A DNA stretch of 17,787 nt from Asparagopsis taxiformis (GCA_030407315.1 JALQPE010001532.1:1-17787); one strand, 5' to 3'. Shown: positions 8,315-16,394, numbered from the stretch's first letter. Numbers and translations are program-made. The notes: generated by a model from the sequence alone, not told the origin.

Positions 8315-9735
8315 TCATTTGTGCTTGACATTGACATAGTTGGGCAGGTTGGAGACTGTAGATGGCAGATTATACCCTCCTGGTCCTGGCCCATCTGGTG
8401 ACCTGTTGTTGCCCCTCTTCTCATGTGGAATGGAGTACCCTCCTTTTGGGATGGTGCTGTCTGAGTACTTGTACTGCCCAGGACCTGGGATCCCTGCCTT
8501 CTCATCGTAGAATGGTTTCCTTCTGTCCTTGTTAATTCCGATGCCCTCATACTGAGTGTTGTGCACATCCTTAGGATCATAACTGCCCGGTCCTGGAGCA
8601 TCCCTCTTCTGAATTAATGAACTTGATTGAGATTTAGGAATGCTGTAGTTCTTGTTGCTGGTCTTGGATTTAGGATCGTATGCTCCAGGACCTGGAACCA
8701 CTGAGTTAGTCTAGAGTCCTTTCCTCTTATCCTGACTCATCTTTACCCCTCCCTTCATGTTAAAAGCAGACAGATTCAGATTGTAACTCAATGGGTTCGG
8801 TTTAGATAACAGTTCCTTCTCATTATCGATCTTGAGTTTAGGTTCCTTGCTGATCGAGAATGAAGGATTCTGTTTCTTGGTATTCTGATAGTTCTCAAAA
8901 TTGCTGTGATAACTCTAAATGTACTATGCTCCAGGTCCTGGGTATGTTTTGTGATCATCAGCATGTTCGTTTCCTCTGAATTTGAGAGAGAACCCCTTTT
9001 TCTTGGCTACTGATTCGCTGAACTCATCTTTGTATGAGTAGTTGGCAGCTGAATGACAACATGTATACGTCCTGGTCCTACGTTGCTGGTTGAGTAGGAT
9101 CTGCCTGATTTGGCGAATGACATTGATGGATTGTTGGCTATGGACCCATTATAATGGCAGTTCTGTTCGTACTGTCCTGGTCCGGGCATATCCTTGTTGA
9201 CTTTGAGTGTCATCCTTTTTTGTGATCCGAACTTGCCTGTGTTGTCTAGTTTCCCTAGTGATGACTTCATGGTGTCATACTGTCCTGGACCTGGGATGTC
9301 CTTCTTATTGCTCATTCCTTCACTTGCCCTGTCTGACAGCCCTAACTTGTAGTTTCCACTTGATTTCATGATTTTCTTGAAGTCTGGTTGATAGGCTCCA
9401 GGTCCAGGCATGTCATCAGGTTTCCTCTATCGACTCTTAGCCAGGATGGTTGCAGTCGGAATGTGGTCGGTCTGAATTAGTGTTTACTTACATTGCCTCT
9501 CTGGTAGGAACCAGGACCAGGAACCTCAGTTGCATATTCACTGAATCGCTTAGTGTTGCTCACCCTTCATTAATGAAACAGTACTTATGAGCTTTCTGAC
9601 TGCTCAGGTAAGATATCGAGTCATAGGCACCGGGACCAGGCTGGAAACTCTGCTTAATCAGGTCTAATTTAACCAAACAGTACTTCTGTTACCTGAACCC
9701 ATGCTGAATGCAGGAGCACTGGACTTATCTGTCAT
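8315..9735 (-). CDS. SHIPPO/STPGR repeat (ODF3-like) protein, 446 aa
   Basis: Five exons (9735-9684, 9663-9585, 9564-9492, 9471-9069, 9048-8315) joined by four introns of exactly 20 nt. The product has eleven PGPGxY-type motifs spaced about 25-50 residues apart: QPGPGAY, VPGPGSY, MPGPGAY, IPGPGQY, MPGPGQY, VGPGPANY, YPGPGAEY, VPGPGAY, APGPGSY, IPGPGQY and GPGPGGY. Proteins of this family bind the axonemal or cortical microtubules, some within the lumen; a structural role in cilia or the cortex is the likely inference. Every intron restores a motif or keeps the frame; for example the intron at 9049-9068 turns VGPG|R... into VGPGPANYSY. TAG codons in SR-RKPDD, PGPGA-YI-SY and KGL-TNS are read as Glu. 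The start at 9735 is the first ATG (MTDKSSAPAFSMG). For intron 1 a 29-nt alternative with the same 3' end also keeps frame; the 20-nt form is preferred for uniformity. Confidence 0.92.
9049..9068 (-). other. Intron, 20 nt (SHIPPO-1 intron 4)
   Basis: Reads GTATACATGTTGTCATTCAG on the minus strand. Splicing produces VGPGPANYSYKDEF and joins two long frames. Confidence 0.93.
9472..9491 (-). other. Intron, 20 nt (SHIPPO-1 intron 3)
   Basis: Reads GTAAGTAAACACTAATTCAG on the minus strand. It joins SYQRGN to TDHIPTATILAKSRE in frame. Confidence 0.92.
9565..9584 (-). other. Intron, 20 nt (SHIPPO-1 intron 2)
   Basis: Reads GTACTGTTTCATTAATGAAG on the minus strand. It joins SSQKAHK to VSNTKRFSEY; unspliced, TGA follows within a few codons. 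Its first nine bases match those of intron 1. Confidence 0.9.
9664..9683 (-). other. Intron, 20 nt (SHIPPO-1 intron 1)
   Basis: Reads GTACTGTTTGGTTAAATTAG on the minus strand. It joins FSMGSGNR to NLIKQSFQPGPGAY. A 29-nt alternative starting at GTAACAG also preserves frame. Confidence 0.8.
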
Positions 9736-10161
9736 CGGCTAATAACTGATTATAATGCCCAAAACACAAAATGTAACTGTCCCAATCACCATTGAGGAGG
9801 CATCAACCATGAAATCACAGAGGTGATTTCTTAGCCATTTAAATCAAAGGTTCTGACCCTGGAAGAAAATAGAACACAACCAATATACAGTCGCAATCCA
9901 ACATAGTCAAAGCACTGTATCAAGAGGGCACTGCTGAACTGCTGAGTCGAGAATTAAAATTCAATCCGATAATAACGGCCTCCAACGATAGCCAATATTA
10001 ATCAGTATATTCTTTGAATTTCGATAGATCCTGGAGAGCAGGTTAGTGAAACTGAGATATCCTGGAATGCCAAGTTGCAAGATAGATAGTGCTATTTCCA
10101 GGAGTACAATCTGGGGGTATATATTTGCTGACTTCTCTCCCAAGGTATTATAATATTTAAA
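9736..10161. other. Intergenic region between divergent genes
   Basis: It separates the divergent SHIPPO-1 and helix-turn-helix genes. No frame with a proper ATG and good protein character was found; the 60-codon minus frame at 9961-10143 lacks an ATG start. The one notable element is a perfect 8-bp inverted repeat at 9811-9830. It presumably contains both promoters. Confidence 0.5.
9811..9830. repeat. Perfect inverted repeat, 8-bp arms
   Basis: GAAATCAC and GTGATTTC flank a 4-base AGAG loop. It lies about 75 bp upstream of the SHIPPO-1 start codon. It could be a dimeric protein-binding site or a hairpin, or chance; function is not known. Confidence 0.4.
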
Positions 10162-10683
10162 ATGAGCTCTGTTTCTTCCCCGTAAGAAAACGGTAGGGAG
10201 CCATCCAAGCTCAAGTATGCCAAGATCTCGTATGAAGTAACCTTATATTTTATTTAGGCTCGGACTAGACTTATCGAAATGGTGGAAGAGGAAGGAGAAC
10301 TTATTTCGGCGGCGGCCAGGCACCTCCACATTAAGCTGTCCACTGCTAAGGTCATCATCAACAGCTACAGGAAGAAAGGGAGGGTTTTCGAGAAGAAATC
10401 TGATCGGTTCCGAAGATAGATTATCGAAAATTAAGTTAGCAGGACTCAACCGGTTCAGGAGAAATAGTCTTCATACCCGTTCCAAATTTCTACCAGCAGT
10501 CCATGTATCCCTACATGCCCTTCCTCAACTGATTCTACTCATTTTAATCATTTATTCCATCAATTCCAGCCCAGGGCCTAATTCTATATTCCTGCTATGC
10601 CCATATCGATACAGAGTCAAGGGAAGCTAACACAGAATTCGGAAGCAAACAGGTCAGACCTGCGATCTGCGTCTTTGATCTGA
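10162..10683 (+). CDS. Helix-turn-helix (homeodomain-like) protein, about 166 aa, 3' end uncertain
   Basis: The first exon (10162-10236) encodes MSSVSSPEENGREPSKLKY; removal of a 21-nt intron joins SYE to ARTRLIEMVEEE. Residues about 26-70 (RTRLIEMV..E...SAAARHLHIKLSTAKVIINSYRKKGRV) match the homeodomain-like helix-turn-helix seen in Psq/transposase N-termini and in many ciliate proteins. DNA binding is therefore likely, as a transcription factor or a domesticated transposase-type HTH. No DDE catalytic domain follows. The tail is Ser/Pro/Gln-rich and reaches TGA at 10681-10683 in the same frame with TAG/TAA as Glu. However, between about 10440 and 10529 a different frame looks more protein-like (IVFIPVPNFYQQSMYPYM) and ends at TGA 10530-10532. 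A second intron, a sequencing indel or decay could explain this; no GTA...AG intron of 20-22 nt fits. Confidence 0.7.
10237..10257 (+). other. Intron, 21 nt (HTH gene)
   Basis: Starts GTAACCTTATA and ends TTTATTTAG. Removing its 21 nt keeps phase and deletes a segment that interrupts the coding-like sequence between SYE and ARTRLIE. Because the length is a multiple of three the frame alone does not prove it; the splice motifs do. Confidence 0.8.
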
Positions 10684-10990
10684 TAGAACAGTCATTCCTA
10701 TATTGAGTGTCTGAGATCATTGCTCAATGCTCGATTATGGAAGAGCTCAATATAGTGCAATAATTAACTTAGAGACATATCTCCGAAGCTCCTGCTCTTA
10801 ACTACTCTTCAGAGTGATTTATTTAATTCCTTCAATTTTTACATCGAGCCATCTATCTATTATTAAGAATGTGAATTATTCAAATTAAAGCTTCGATAAA
10901 ATGTCATCCAAATAATCACTTTCACGCTATTCTGAAGGGTTCTGATTCTGGTTTCGAAATGAAGGTTGGGGAATCAGTTGATTAATAATA
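10684..10990. other. Intergenic region
   Basis: AT-rich sequence between the HTH gene and the GST start, both on the + strand. No convincing coding frame, RNA gene or repeat was seen. If the HTH gene ends at 10532, this region begins there. Confidence 0.45.
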
Positions 10991-11772
10991 ATGCACTAAG
11001 AATAAATAGGTGAAATTACCCTTCGGTATTGGCCTATACGAGGCGTTGCCCAGCCGATCAGATACCTGCTATGCTACCTGGACATCCCCTATAAATAAAC
11101 AGTGAAGGACTATGACAGTGCATCATTCGAGAAAAATGAACAGTTCTTCAACTTCGGCTTGCCCCGGATTGAGCATTGGGAGTTCAAGCTCTCGGATGTG
11201 ATTGCCATTGTTAGATACCTCTGTAACTATAGGGACCGCTCTGACATGTTTGGCCTGACACCTCAGAACCAGGTACAAGCAGACTGACGTAGGCTCGAGT
11301 ACATTAATTAATGGCGAAGCACTTCTTCGAGAAAGGCAAACTCATACCACACCTGCTCAATGGGGTCAAGGAGTACATCAGCAGCCCGGAGAAGGACAGG
11401 GTCGAAACGGGAAACAAGGTGCTCAGGAAACTCATCGAAATGTCAAAGTTCATTCAAGGCTGCATAATACACTCCGAAGGCAAGAACTACATCATCGGGA
11501 AGAAGATCACAGTGGTTGACTTCTTCTTCTATGACGTCTGCTGCTATGTGGCTCTTCTGTTTCCAGAATGTGGCAAAGTAGACCCTCATATCAGTGCCCT
11601 GTACCAATACAAAGCCATGTTCGAGAAGAACTAGTTCCTGTTCAAATATCGAGATCGGCTAGATGAAAAACACGTATTTTTCAAGTTCAAGGACTAAGCT
11701 CTCAACAAATGCTTAGAACTGGCATGGGCAGGGATCAGTCCAAGCTGTTCTACTGACTACTTATATTGTTGA
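10991..11772 (+). CDS. Glutathione S-transferase, mu-like, 253 aa
   Basis: Exons 10991-11272 and 11293-11772. The N-terminal thioredoxin-like domain has LRYWPIRGVAQPIRYLL, where the Tyr corresponds to the catalytic Tyr6 of mu-class GSTs, followed by LDIPYKE and LSDVIAIVRYLC (the E/QSxAIxRY glutathione-binding turn, here Ser-Asp). The C-terminal helical domain shows HFFEKGKLIPHLL and a D-F pair in KKITVVDFFFYD (the usual aDF helix cap). The enzyme conjugates glutathione to electrophiles in the cytosol. The 20-nt intron joins TPQNQ to ARVHELMAKHF. TAA/TAG at the N-terminus (MHEEEIGEIT), after PYK, after RVH and after FEKN are read as Glu. The N-terminal MHEEEIGE is unusual for the family and the C-terminus (to TGA 11770-11772) is about 30 residues longer than typical, so both ends are less certain than the core. 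Confidence 0.88.
11273..11292 (+). other. Intron, 20 nt (GST)
   Basis: Reads GTACAAGCAGACTGACGTAG. It contains the in-frame TGA that would end the first exon; removing it joins the two GST domains in frame. Confidence 0.93.
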
Positions 11773-11808
11773 TGTTTTTGAATGTTAAAGTTCAAGCCAT
11801 GGTGAATA

Positions 11809-12831
11809 TCATTGCTTTGCAAGCCGGTTGAGTTCTTCTTTGAGGTGGTCGATTTGTTTGTCCTTCTCGAACAGTGCATCTGTCTTCTCTCTTTCCAGTT
11901 TTCTGATTTCAGTGATTAGATCCAGTTTCTCGTTACTGAATTCATGATTCATTCTTTCAAACTTCCTTGCATTGGCGTTGGCACTTTCCTCTAGGGTTTC
12001 AATCTGTTCATTTTTCCTTCTGACTTCTTGTCTGAGTTTATCAGTTTCTGTTGCCTTATCTTGGAAGATCTGTTCATAGAATGGATCGTTCTTGTTTATT
12101 TTGACATCGATGAGTTCTCTCTCTAGGGCTGATATCCTGTTCTTCCAGCTTCTCTCCTTCTCATGTACTTCTACTTTGGACTCTTCGATCAGGAACATCC
12201 GCTGTTTCATTGTGCTGATTTCTTGGTCCCTGGTTTCTAGTCTCCTTTGAGTGCTGTTAAGGTTCCTTTTCAAGTTGTCATTTTCGAATTCTAGTGCTGT
12301 GATCCTGGCTTTGAGTTCCATCTTCTCCTTTTCATGTGCAATGTCCCTATCGAACTGTTCGTAGTTGACCTTAAGTTCTGAACTTGAGTTGATGCTGTGT
12401 TTGGTGATGACTTGAGTTGAGTTCAGCTTGTTGCTTGAACCCAGTTTGAACTCATGGATGCTACTTTTGAGGCTATGGTTGGTGGGGACCTGTGTATCCT
12501 TCTCATCAGAGCTGCTCAGTTTGATGTCCATGTTGCTGAAGACATTGGTAGCATCATTGAGGATGGAACTCCTCCTCTGGGTAGGTTTATGAGGCACAGT
12601 CCCCTCATTTTCGAGGAGTCTGCCCATCCTGGACTGCAACTTGAGGACATCGTCCTTCATAGCATCCATTTCTGCCCTGCTCATGCGACTCTGACGATTG
12701 AAGGTCGGAATCTCAGGAGTCTCACTGATGGGCTCATTGGCCAGTGTCACAAACTGGTACTTAGGAGGGTTGTTCCCAAAGTGACTGAATGAGGAACTTC
12801 TCTGGTCAGCAGGCAACTGGGGAGTGAACAT
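11809..12831 (-). CDS. Coiled-coil protein, 340 aa
   Basis: The frame runs from ATG 12831 to TGA 11809-11811 with no intron and no internal TAA/TAG. The N-terminal 150 or so residues are polar and probably disordered, with Ser/Asn-rich stretches and one short helix (RAEMDAMKDDVLKLQSRMGR). From about residue 160 to the end there is a long heptad-rich coiled coil (for example ALEFENDNLKRNLNSTQRRL, LRQEVRRKNEQIETLEESA, DKQIDHLKEELNRL), rich in Glu, Lys, Arg and Leu. No catalytic motif is visible. A scaffold, basal-body or ciliary structural role would fit the type of protein but is not shown. It lies tail to tail with the GST gene (36 bp apart) and its start is 86 bp from the stop of the RING gene on the same strand. 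Confidence 0.88.
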   Translation of the reverse strand: MFTPQLPADQRSSSFSHFGNNPPKYQFVTLANEPISETPEIPTFNRQSRMSRAEMDAMKDDVLKLQSRMGRLLENEGTVPHKPTQRRSSILNDATNVFSNMDIKLSSSDEKDTQVPTNHSLKSSIHEFKLGSSNKLNSTQVITKHSINSSSELKVNYEQFDRDIAHEKEKMELKARITALEFENDNLKRNLNSTQRRLETRDQEISTMKQRMFLIEESKVEVHEKERSWKNRISALERELIDVKINKNDPFYEQIFQDKATETDKLRQEVRRKNEQIETLEESANANARKFERMNHEFSNEKLDLITEIRKLEREKTDALFEKDKQIDHLKEELNRLAKQ

Positions 12832-12917
12832 GTTCGTTGCAATCGAAATTATGATCGAAACTCAGAATTCAAATAATACCTGTCATAGAACTTCCGGTCA
12901 GTATTCAAATACACCCA

Positions 12918-14168
12918 TCACAAGAAACAAATAGTATCATTAATCATGTCCAGGGAGTAAAAACTATACAGGTTCTCACCCAATTACGAAATCTCTTTGG
13001 CTTCCAATTTACATTACACTTTCTTGGTTTCATTCTCAATTCTGAGGGTTTTCCGTAGAGCCAGATACCTGAAACTGATGATATCGTTCTGGGAGAAGGT
13101 CAGGTCACTCTTCCTGATTAGTTTGTACTTATTTTCATTATGCTATTTCTTCTTGATTTCTCCGAACCTGTTGATGATGAAGTCCACTGAGTTGATGGAT
13201 AGTGATGAGCATATTCCGATGAGCATGTTTCCTTCTAATCTGGCTATTTTGATTCTCCATTGGAACCCTACTGGTGCATCTGTTTTGATTGAGAATGTGA
13301 CATAGAAGTGCAGATAGTCATACTTCTCCTTGATTGAGTTGTAGGATGATCTGCTGAGCCTGGCTTCTTTGTCCCCAAATGAGAAGTTAGATGGGAATGA
13401 TGTGTAGAATTCTATCCTTAATGGGAGACTCTCCCCTCTGATGATCCTGCCTATCATGCCTTCATATGACTCCAGTCTATCCTGCAGATCATCAACCATC
13501 TGTTCCATTTTGTTCAATGCTGAGCTCTTCTCTTCCAGCATCCTCTGCAGGCAGGTGACCTCAGTGTGTTTAAGTTTGAAGTCTACCTGGGGTAGTTTGA
13601 GTCTGCATTTATCGCAGGTGACTACTATGTGTTCACAGTTCTATTGGTGATTCCTTAGATGTTGCTGGAAGAAATACTCTCTGCATCCCTAGCATTGCAT
13701 TCCTAATTCTAATTACTCTTACTTCGGTACAGGCAGGTCATGGCATGTTTGAGGTACTTGTCATAGTCGATCTTCTCCTAACAGGTCGAGTGAGGGCACT
13801 TCAGGACAACCTAAGATAGAAGGTTGTTCATAAGGGGAATCGATGTCCTCTTAAAACTACCATATAGGGTAATTGTACATTTTCAGGCACTTCGGACAGG
13901 TCTTCTCGGCCAGTTTGCCCTCATGCTGGTTGATGCACTCCTCACAGAAACTGGCGAAGCAACTGGGTTCACTGCAGGACACTGCCTTCCAGATGATGTT
14001 ATGACAAAGGTAACCTGAGTGAAGAGAATACATACATTGCAGGTGCTCCAGTTCTATTTTGGTGTTGAATACCAGGTATTTGGGGATGCCCCTGATGAAG
14101 GACTCCCTTTCTGCACAGAGGATCTCATTTTCGGCTTCTGTGAGTCCCTCTTTCTTGTATATTTACAT
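12918..14168 (-). CDS. RING/TRAF-type zinc-finger protein, about 395 aa
   Basis: Exons 14168-14036, 14014-13879, 13856-13723 and 13702-12918. The RING finger spans residues 45-87 with eight Cys (C45, C48, C58, C63, C68, C71, C84, C87), indicating a ubiquitin E3 ligase. A TRAF-type zinc-finger pair follows (about 110-185: CPHSTC...H..TC, C-GC...H..HQ.NC, CDKC...H..VTC), then a coiled coil (RMLEEKSSALNKMEQMVDD) and a C-terminal beta-rich domain (GFQWRIKIARLEGNMLIGIC) that resembles the SPRY/MATH-like ending of ciliate RING-TRAF proteins. All three introns (21, 22 and 20 nt) rebuild zinc ligand spacing: the first makes LQCYLC, the second CPKCLKIFKRTSIP, the third TCLYRRMQC. The start ATG 14168 is followed directly by TAA read as Glu. 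A further 24-nt in-phase GTA...TAG segment near 12980 may be an intron and would remove eight residues. Confidence 0.9.
13703..13722 (-). other. Intron, 20 nt (RING/TRAF intron 3)
   Basis: Reads GTAAGAGTAATTAGAATTAG on the minus strand. It joins HAMTCLYR to RMQCEGC, restoring the second TRAF zinc finger. Confidence 0.93.
13857..13878 (-). other. Intron, 22 nt (RING/TRAF intron 2)
   Basis: Starts GTACAATTACC and ends TATATGGTAG on the minus strand. It joins CPKCLK to IFKRTSIPLMNN, linking RING and TRAF fingers in frame. Confidence 0.92.
14015..14035 (-). other. Intron, 21 nt (RING/TRAF intron 1)
   Basis: Starts GTATGTATTCT and ends TTCACTCAG on the minus strand. Removal sets the first RING Cys pair at the normal CxxC spacing (CYLC). 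Confidence 0.9.
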
Positions 14169-14331
14169 GATGGGGACAATGAATAATGCCTATTATGCCT
14201 ATTATGGGAGCCGATGCGATAATCTTCTGTGCTGGTTATTAAATAGATAAATTTATTCGGCACTGATGAGGAGGACGAGGGGAGCAGATACTCAGGAAGA
14301 AAAACAGTCCTAGCAAAAATAAAGGAAGAAC
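14169..14331. promoter_or_regulatory. Bidirectional promoter region
   Basis: These 163 bp separate two divergent genes and must hold both start regions. It contains a short direct repeat (CCTATTATG twice at about 14189-14206) just upstream of the RING gene. No defined core element was recognised. Confidence 0.4.
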
Positions 14332-15918
14332 ATGACAGTGCCAAGACCGGTGCTGGAGAAGTCCACTGGTCCGGAAACCTATAAGTACTACGTCGGCTCT
14401 GGGAACAATGCCTGCCTGGTTCGAAGAGTTCTTTCGACCCGCAAGAACTGGCAGGAAGTAGAGGACAGCAAGTACCTGTTCCTGAACATGAAGTGGCAGC
14501 AGAGCAGCAGGGGGTACAAGTACGACAACTGCGTTGAGAACAGGATCCTCAGACAAAGTTTCAATCACATGGAGTTCCATCATGAACTGTCCAACAAGGA
14601 GAACCTGATCAAGAACATGACTGAGTACTGTGAAGCACACAAGATGAACGTGTTCGATGTGCTGCCGGTGACCTACACCCTGAACCTATCGGACTCGGGC
14701 TTCGATCACAGCCAGCACCTGTTTCTGAAGTTCTTCGAGCACAATCTTCCGGAACACCTCAGAAAGAAAAATAGAAAACAGTGGATGAGTCTCAAGAGGA
14801 GGCCCTCCCTCAACTCCAACTCCTCAGTCGAGAAGAAGATCAACTACTTCTACTGCAAGCCCGAGCTCAAGGAAGGCTACAAGACCGAAGAGTCGCAGTA
14901 CCTGTGGATCCTTAAACCCACCTTCTTCAATAGAGTACCCAACCATCTAAAATAGGGAAACGGAATACACCTGTTCAACGAGATAGAGACACTGGAGAGA
15001 CTCATGACCAGGTACATCACAGGCTACGAACAGAAACCGGTGGCAGTGTCAGAACGGGCACTCACCCAAACACAAACACAAACACAAACACAGACTACCA
15101 AGGGAGACGAAAAAGTAGAAGACGAAAAGAAAGAGAGCGATAGAGCCACACAGGACAAGTCAGAAAAAGAAGAATCCAGTGAGGAGAAACCCACAGTAGG
15201 CTCATCACCAGAAATCAAGAAGAAGGATTTCAGGATCAGGGAGTCCATCACTGCCAATAAAAATATAGTCAGAACAAATTCATTCATTGTCCAGAAATAC
15301 TTGGAGAAACCACTGTTGATCCATGGCCGTAAATTTGACATTAGAGTGTGGGTGCTGTTCACTCATTAACTGAAGGTGTACTTCTTCCCTCAAAGCTACA
15401 TTCGTACTTCCTCATACCTGTATACCACTGATGAGAAGTCCATCAATGACAATTCCATCCACCTGACCAACAACGCAGTCCAGAAATACAACAAGGACTA
15501 TGGGAAGCATGAGGATAACAACCAACTATCCTTCAGGCACCTTGAGAATGTGATAACTAATTCAGGAGGCAGTTATGAGAAGTTCCTGTGCAAGATGAAG
15601 ACCATTATTCGGATGACAGCCCTTTCAGTCAGGAAGAAGATCAACAAGAGGGACCGTCCTATGTGTTACTAGGTGTTTGGGTATGACTTCATGGTGGACT
15701 CGAAGTGCAAGCCTTGGCTTATTGAGATCAACACTAACCCTTGCCTGTAGGAGTCATCTCTTTTGCTTGAGGAGTTGTTGCCTCGTATGCTGGATGATGC
15801 ATTTAACCTGACTATCGATGCCATGTTCCCAGCTTCCAAGAACAGCTATGCCTACACAGTTAAGAATGAGACCAACTCGACTAACCTGTGGGAGCTCATC
15901 GTGGATCTCAAAAAGTGA
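14332..15918 (+). CDS. Tubulin tyrosine ligase-like (TTLL) enzyme, 528 aa
   Basis: A tubulin (or related) amino-acid ligase that adds Glu, Gly or Tyr to substrates, typically on ciliary microtubules. The ATP-grasp core is visible in order: NHMEFHHELSNKENL (about residue 80), YLWILKPTFFNR, GNGIHLF, IVQKYLEKPLLIHGRKFDIR, VWVLFTH, VYFFPQSYIRTSS, HLTNNAVQK, and the C-terminal VFGYDFMVD and KPWLIEINTNPCL with the Mg-binding Glu/Asn. The subtype (glutamylase or glycylase) cannot be set. No intron occurs, but TAG or TAA interrupts five points (after PNHLK, LFTH, RPMCY, NPCL and earlier), and at residues 447 and 473 the family normally has Glu (FE-FGYDF, NPCLE). An insertion of about 65 residues with a TQTQTQ repeat and a Glu/Lys-rich run lies inside the core (about residues 248-310). 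It stops at TGA 15916-15918. Confidence 0.93.
15064..15094 (+). repeat. ACAAAC short tandem repeat within TTLL
   Basis: About four to five copies of ACAAAC encode alternating Thr-Gln in the low-complexity insertion of the TTLL. The period of six keeps the reading frame, so copy-number change would not disrupt the protein. It is CA-rich but not telomeric in sequence. Confidence 0.8.
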
Positions 15919-15989
15919 TATAATAGTTAATGTGAATGGGAAGTCAGGACTAGCATTAATAAATATAAACGAGTGCCTGCCCAAGTTCC

Positions 15990-16394
15990 ATGAAGACCTC
16001 CAAGATCAGGAAGCAACCCAGGAGGGCATCACGGCGAGAACTCAGACCGTACTTCCGGAACCCCATCCAGGCAGATCGGGTCTACCTGCCCCCAGATATC
16101 CGACAGAATGTCCGAGATCTCGAGTACATCTGCATCCGCAACCTCGATGATCTCATTCCGGTACCCTCGAAGCCCAGCAGCACCCTCCTCGACGATATGA
16201 AGAAGGCTGTAGCTGAGCAGGAAAGGAAAGTCAACGAGTTCAGTGCCAAGGAAAGCACCAACCATAAACCATCAGGCACATTCGACAACCTGTATGAGTC
16301 AGCATCCATCGAACCAGTCAATGACATGTTCAACCACTCAGGCTAGTGGAAAAACACAGCAGCCATAGACATTGATTTTTTCTTGGAGAAGTGA
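15990..16394 (+). CDS. Hypothetical protein, 134 aa
   Basis: I do not recognise this protein. ATG 15990 opens a frame to TGA 16392-16394, with one TAG (HSG-WKN) read as Glu. The N-terminus is very basic (KTSKIRKQPRRASRRELR), followed by DRVYLPPDIRQNVRDLEYI, a helical DDMKKAVAEQERKVNEF, and an acidic, aromatic end (AAIDIDFFLEK). No signal peptide or known domain is seen. The frame stays open upstream through several TAA/TAG codons to near the TTLL stop. A 29-nt GTGATATAA...GGGAAG segment (15915-15943) could fuse it to the TTLL as a C-terminal tail, but that differs from the GTA-type 20-22 nt introns found elsewhere, so a separate gene is preferred. The next gene starts 24 bp downstream on the same strand. 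Confidence 0.65.

Noticed and set aside
9961..10143. 60-codon minus frame with hydrophobic residues (VLLEIALSILQLGIPG)
   Set aside because: It lacks an ATG, opens next to the HTH gene start and has no neighbour or motif support.
10162..10683. Transposon or insertion sequence based on the HTH
   Set aside because: No DDE or other catalytic domain, terminal inverted repeats or target duplication were seen.
14054..14344. Long frames antisense to TTLL, RING, DUSP and Cys-rich genes
   Set aside because: They overlap genes with clear domains, have no recognisable domains and are shadows of the real coding strand.
15064..15094. Internal telomere-like tract
   Set aside because: The unit is ACAAAC, not CCCCAA; it is a coding microsatellite.
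15915..15943. 29-nt intron joining TTLL to the downstream frame
   Set aside because: GTG start, 29 nt and several TAA/TAG just after it are unlike the fifteen supported introns. Kept only as a finding.
16160..16179. 20-nt GTACCC...GCAG segment inside the 134-residue gene
   Set aside because: Splicing it causes an early TGA, while the unspliced frame is protein-like throughout.
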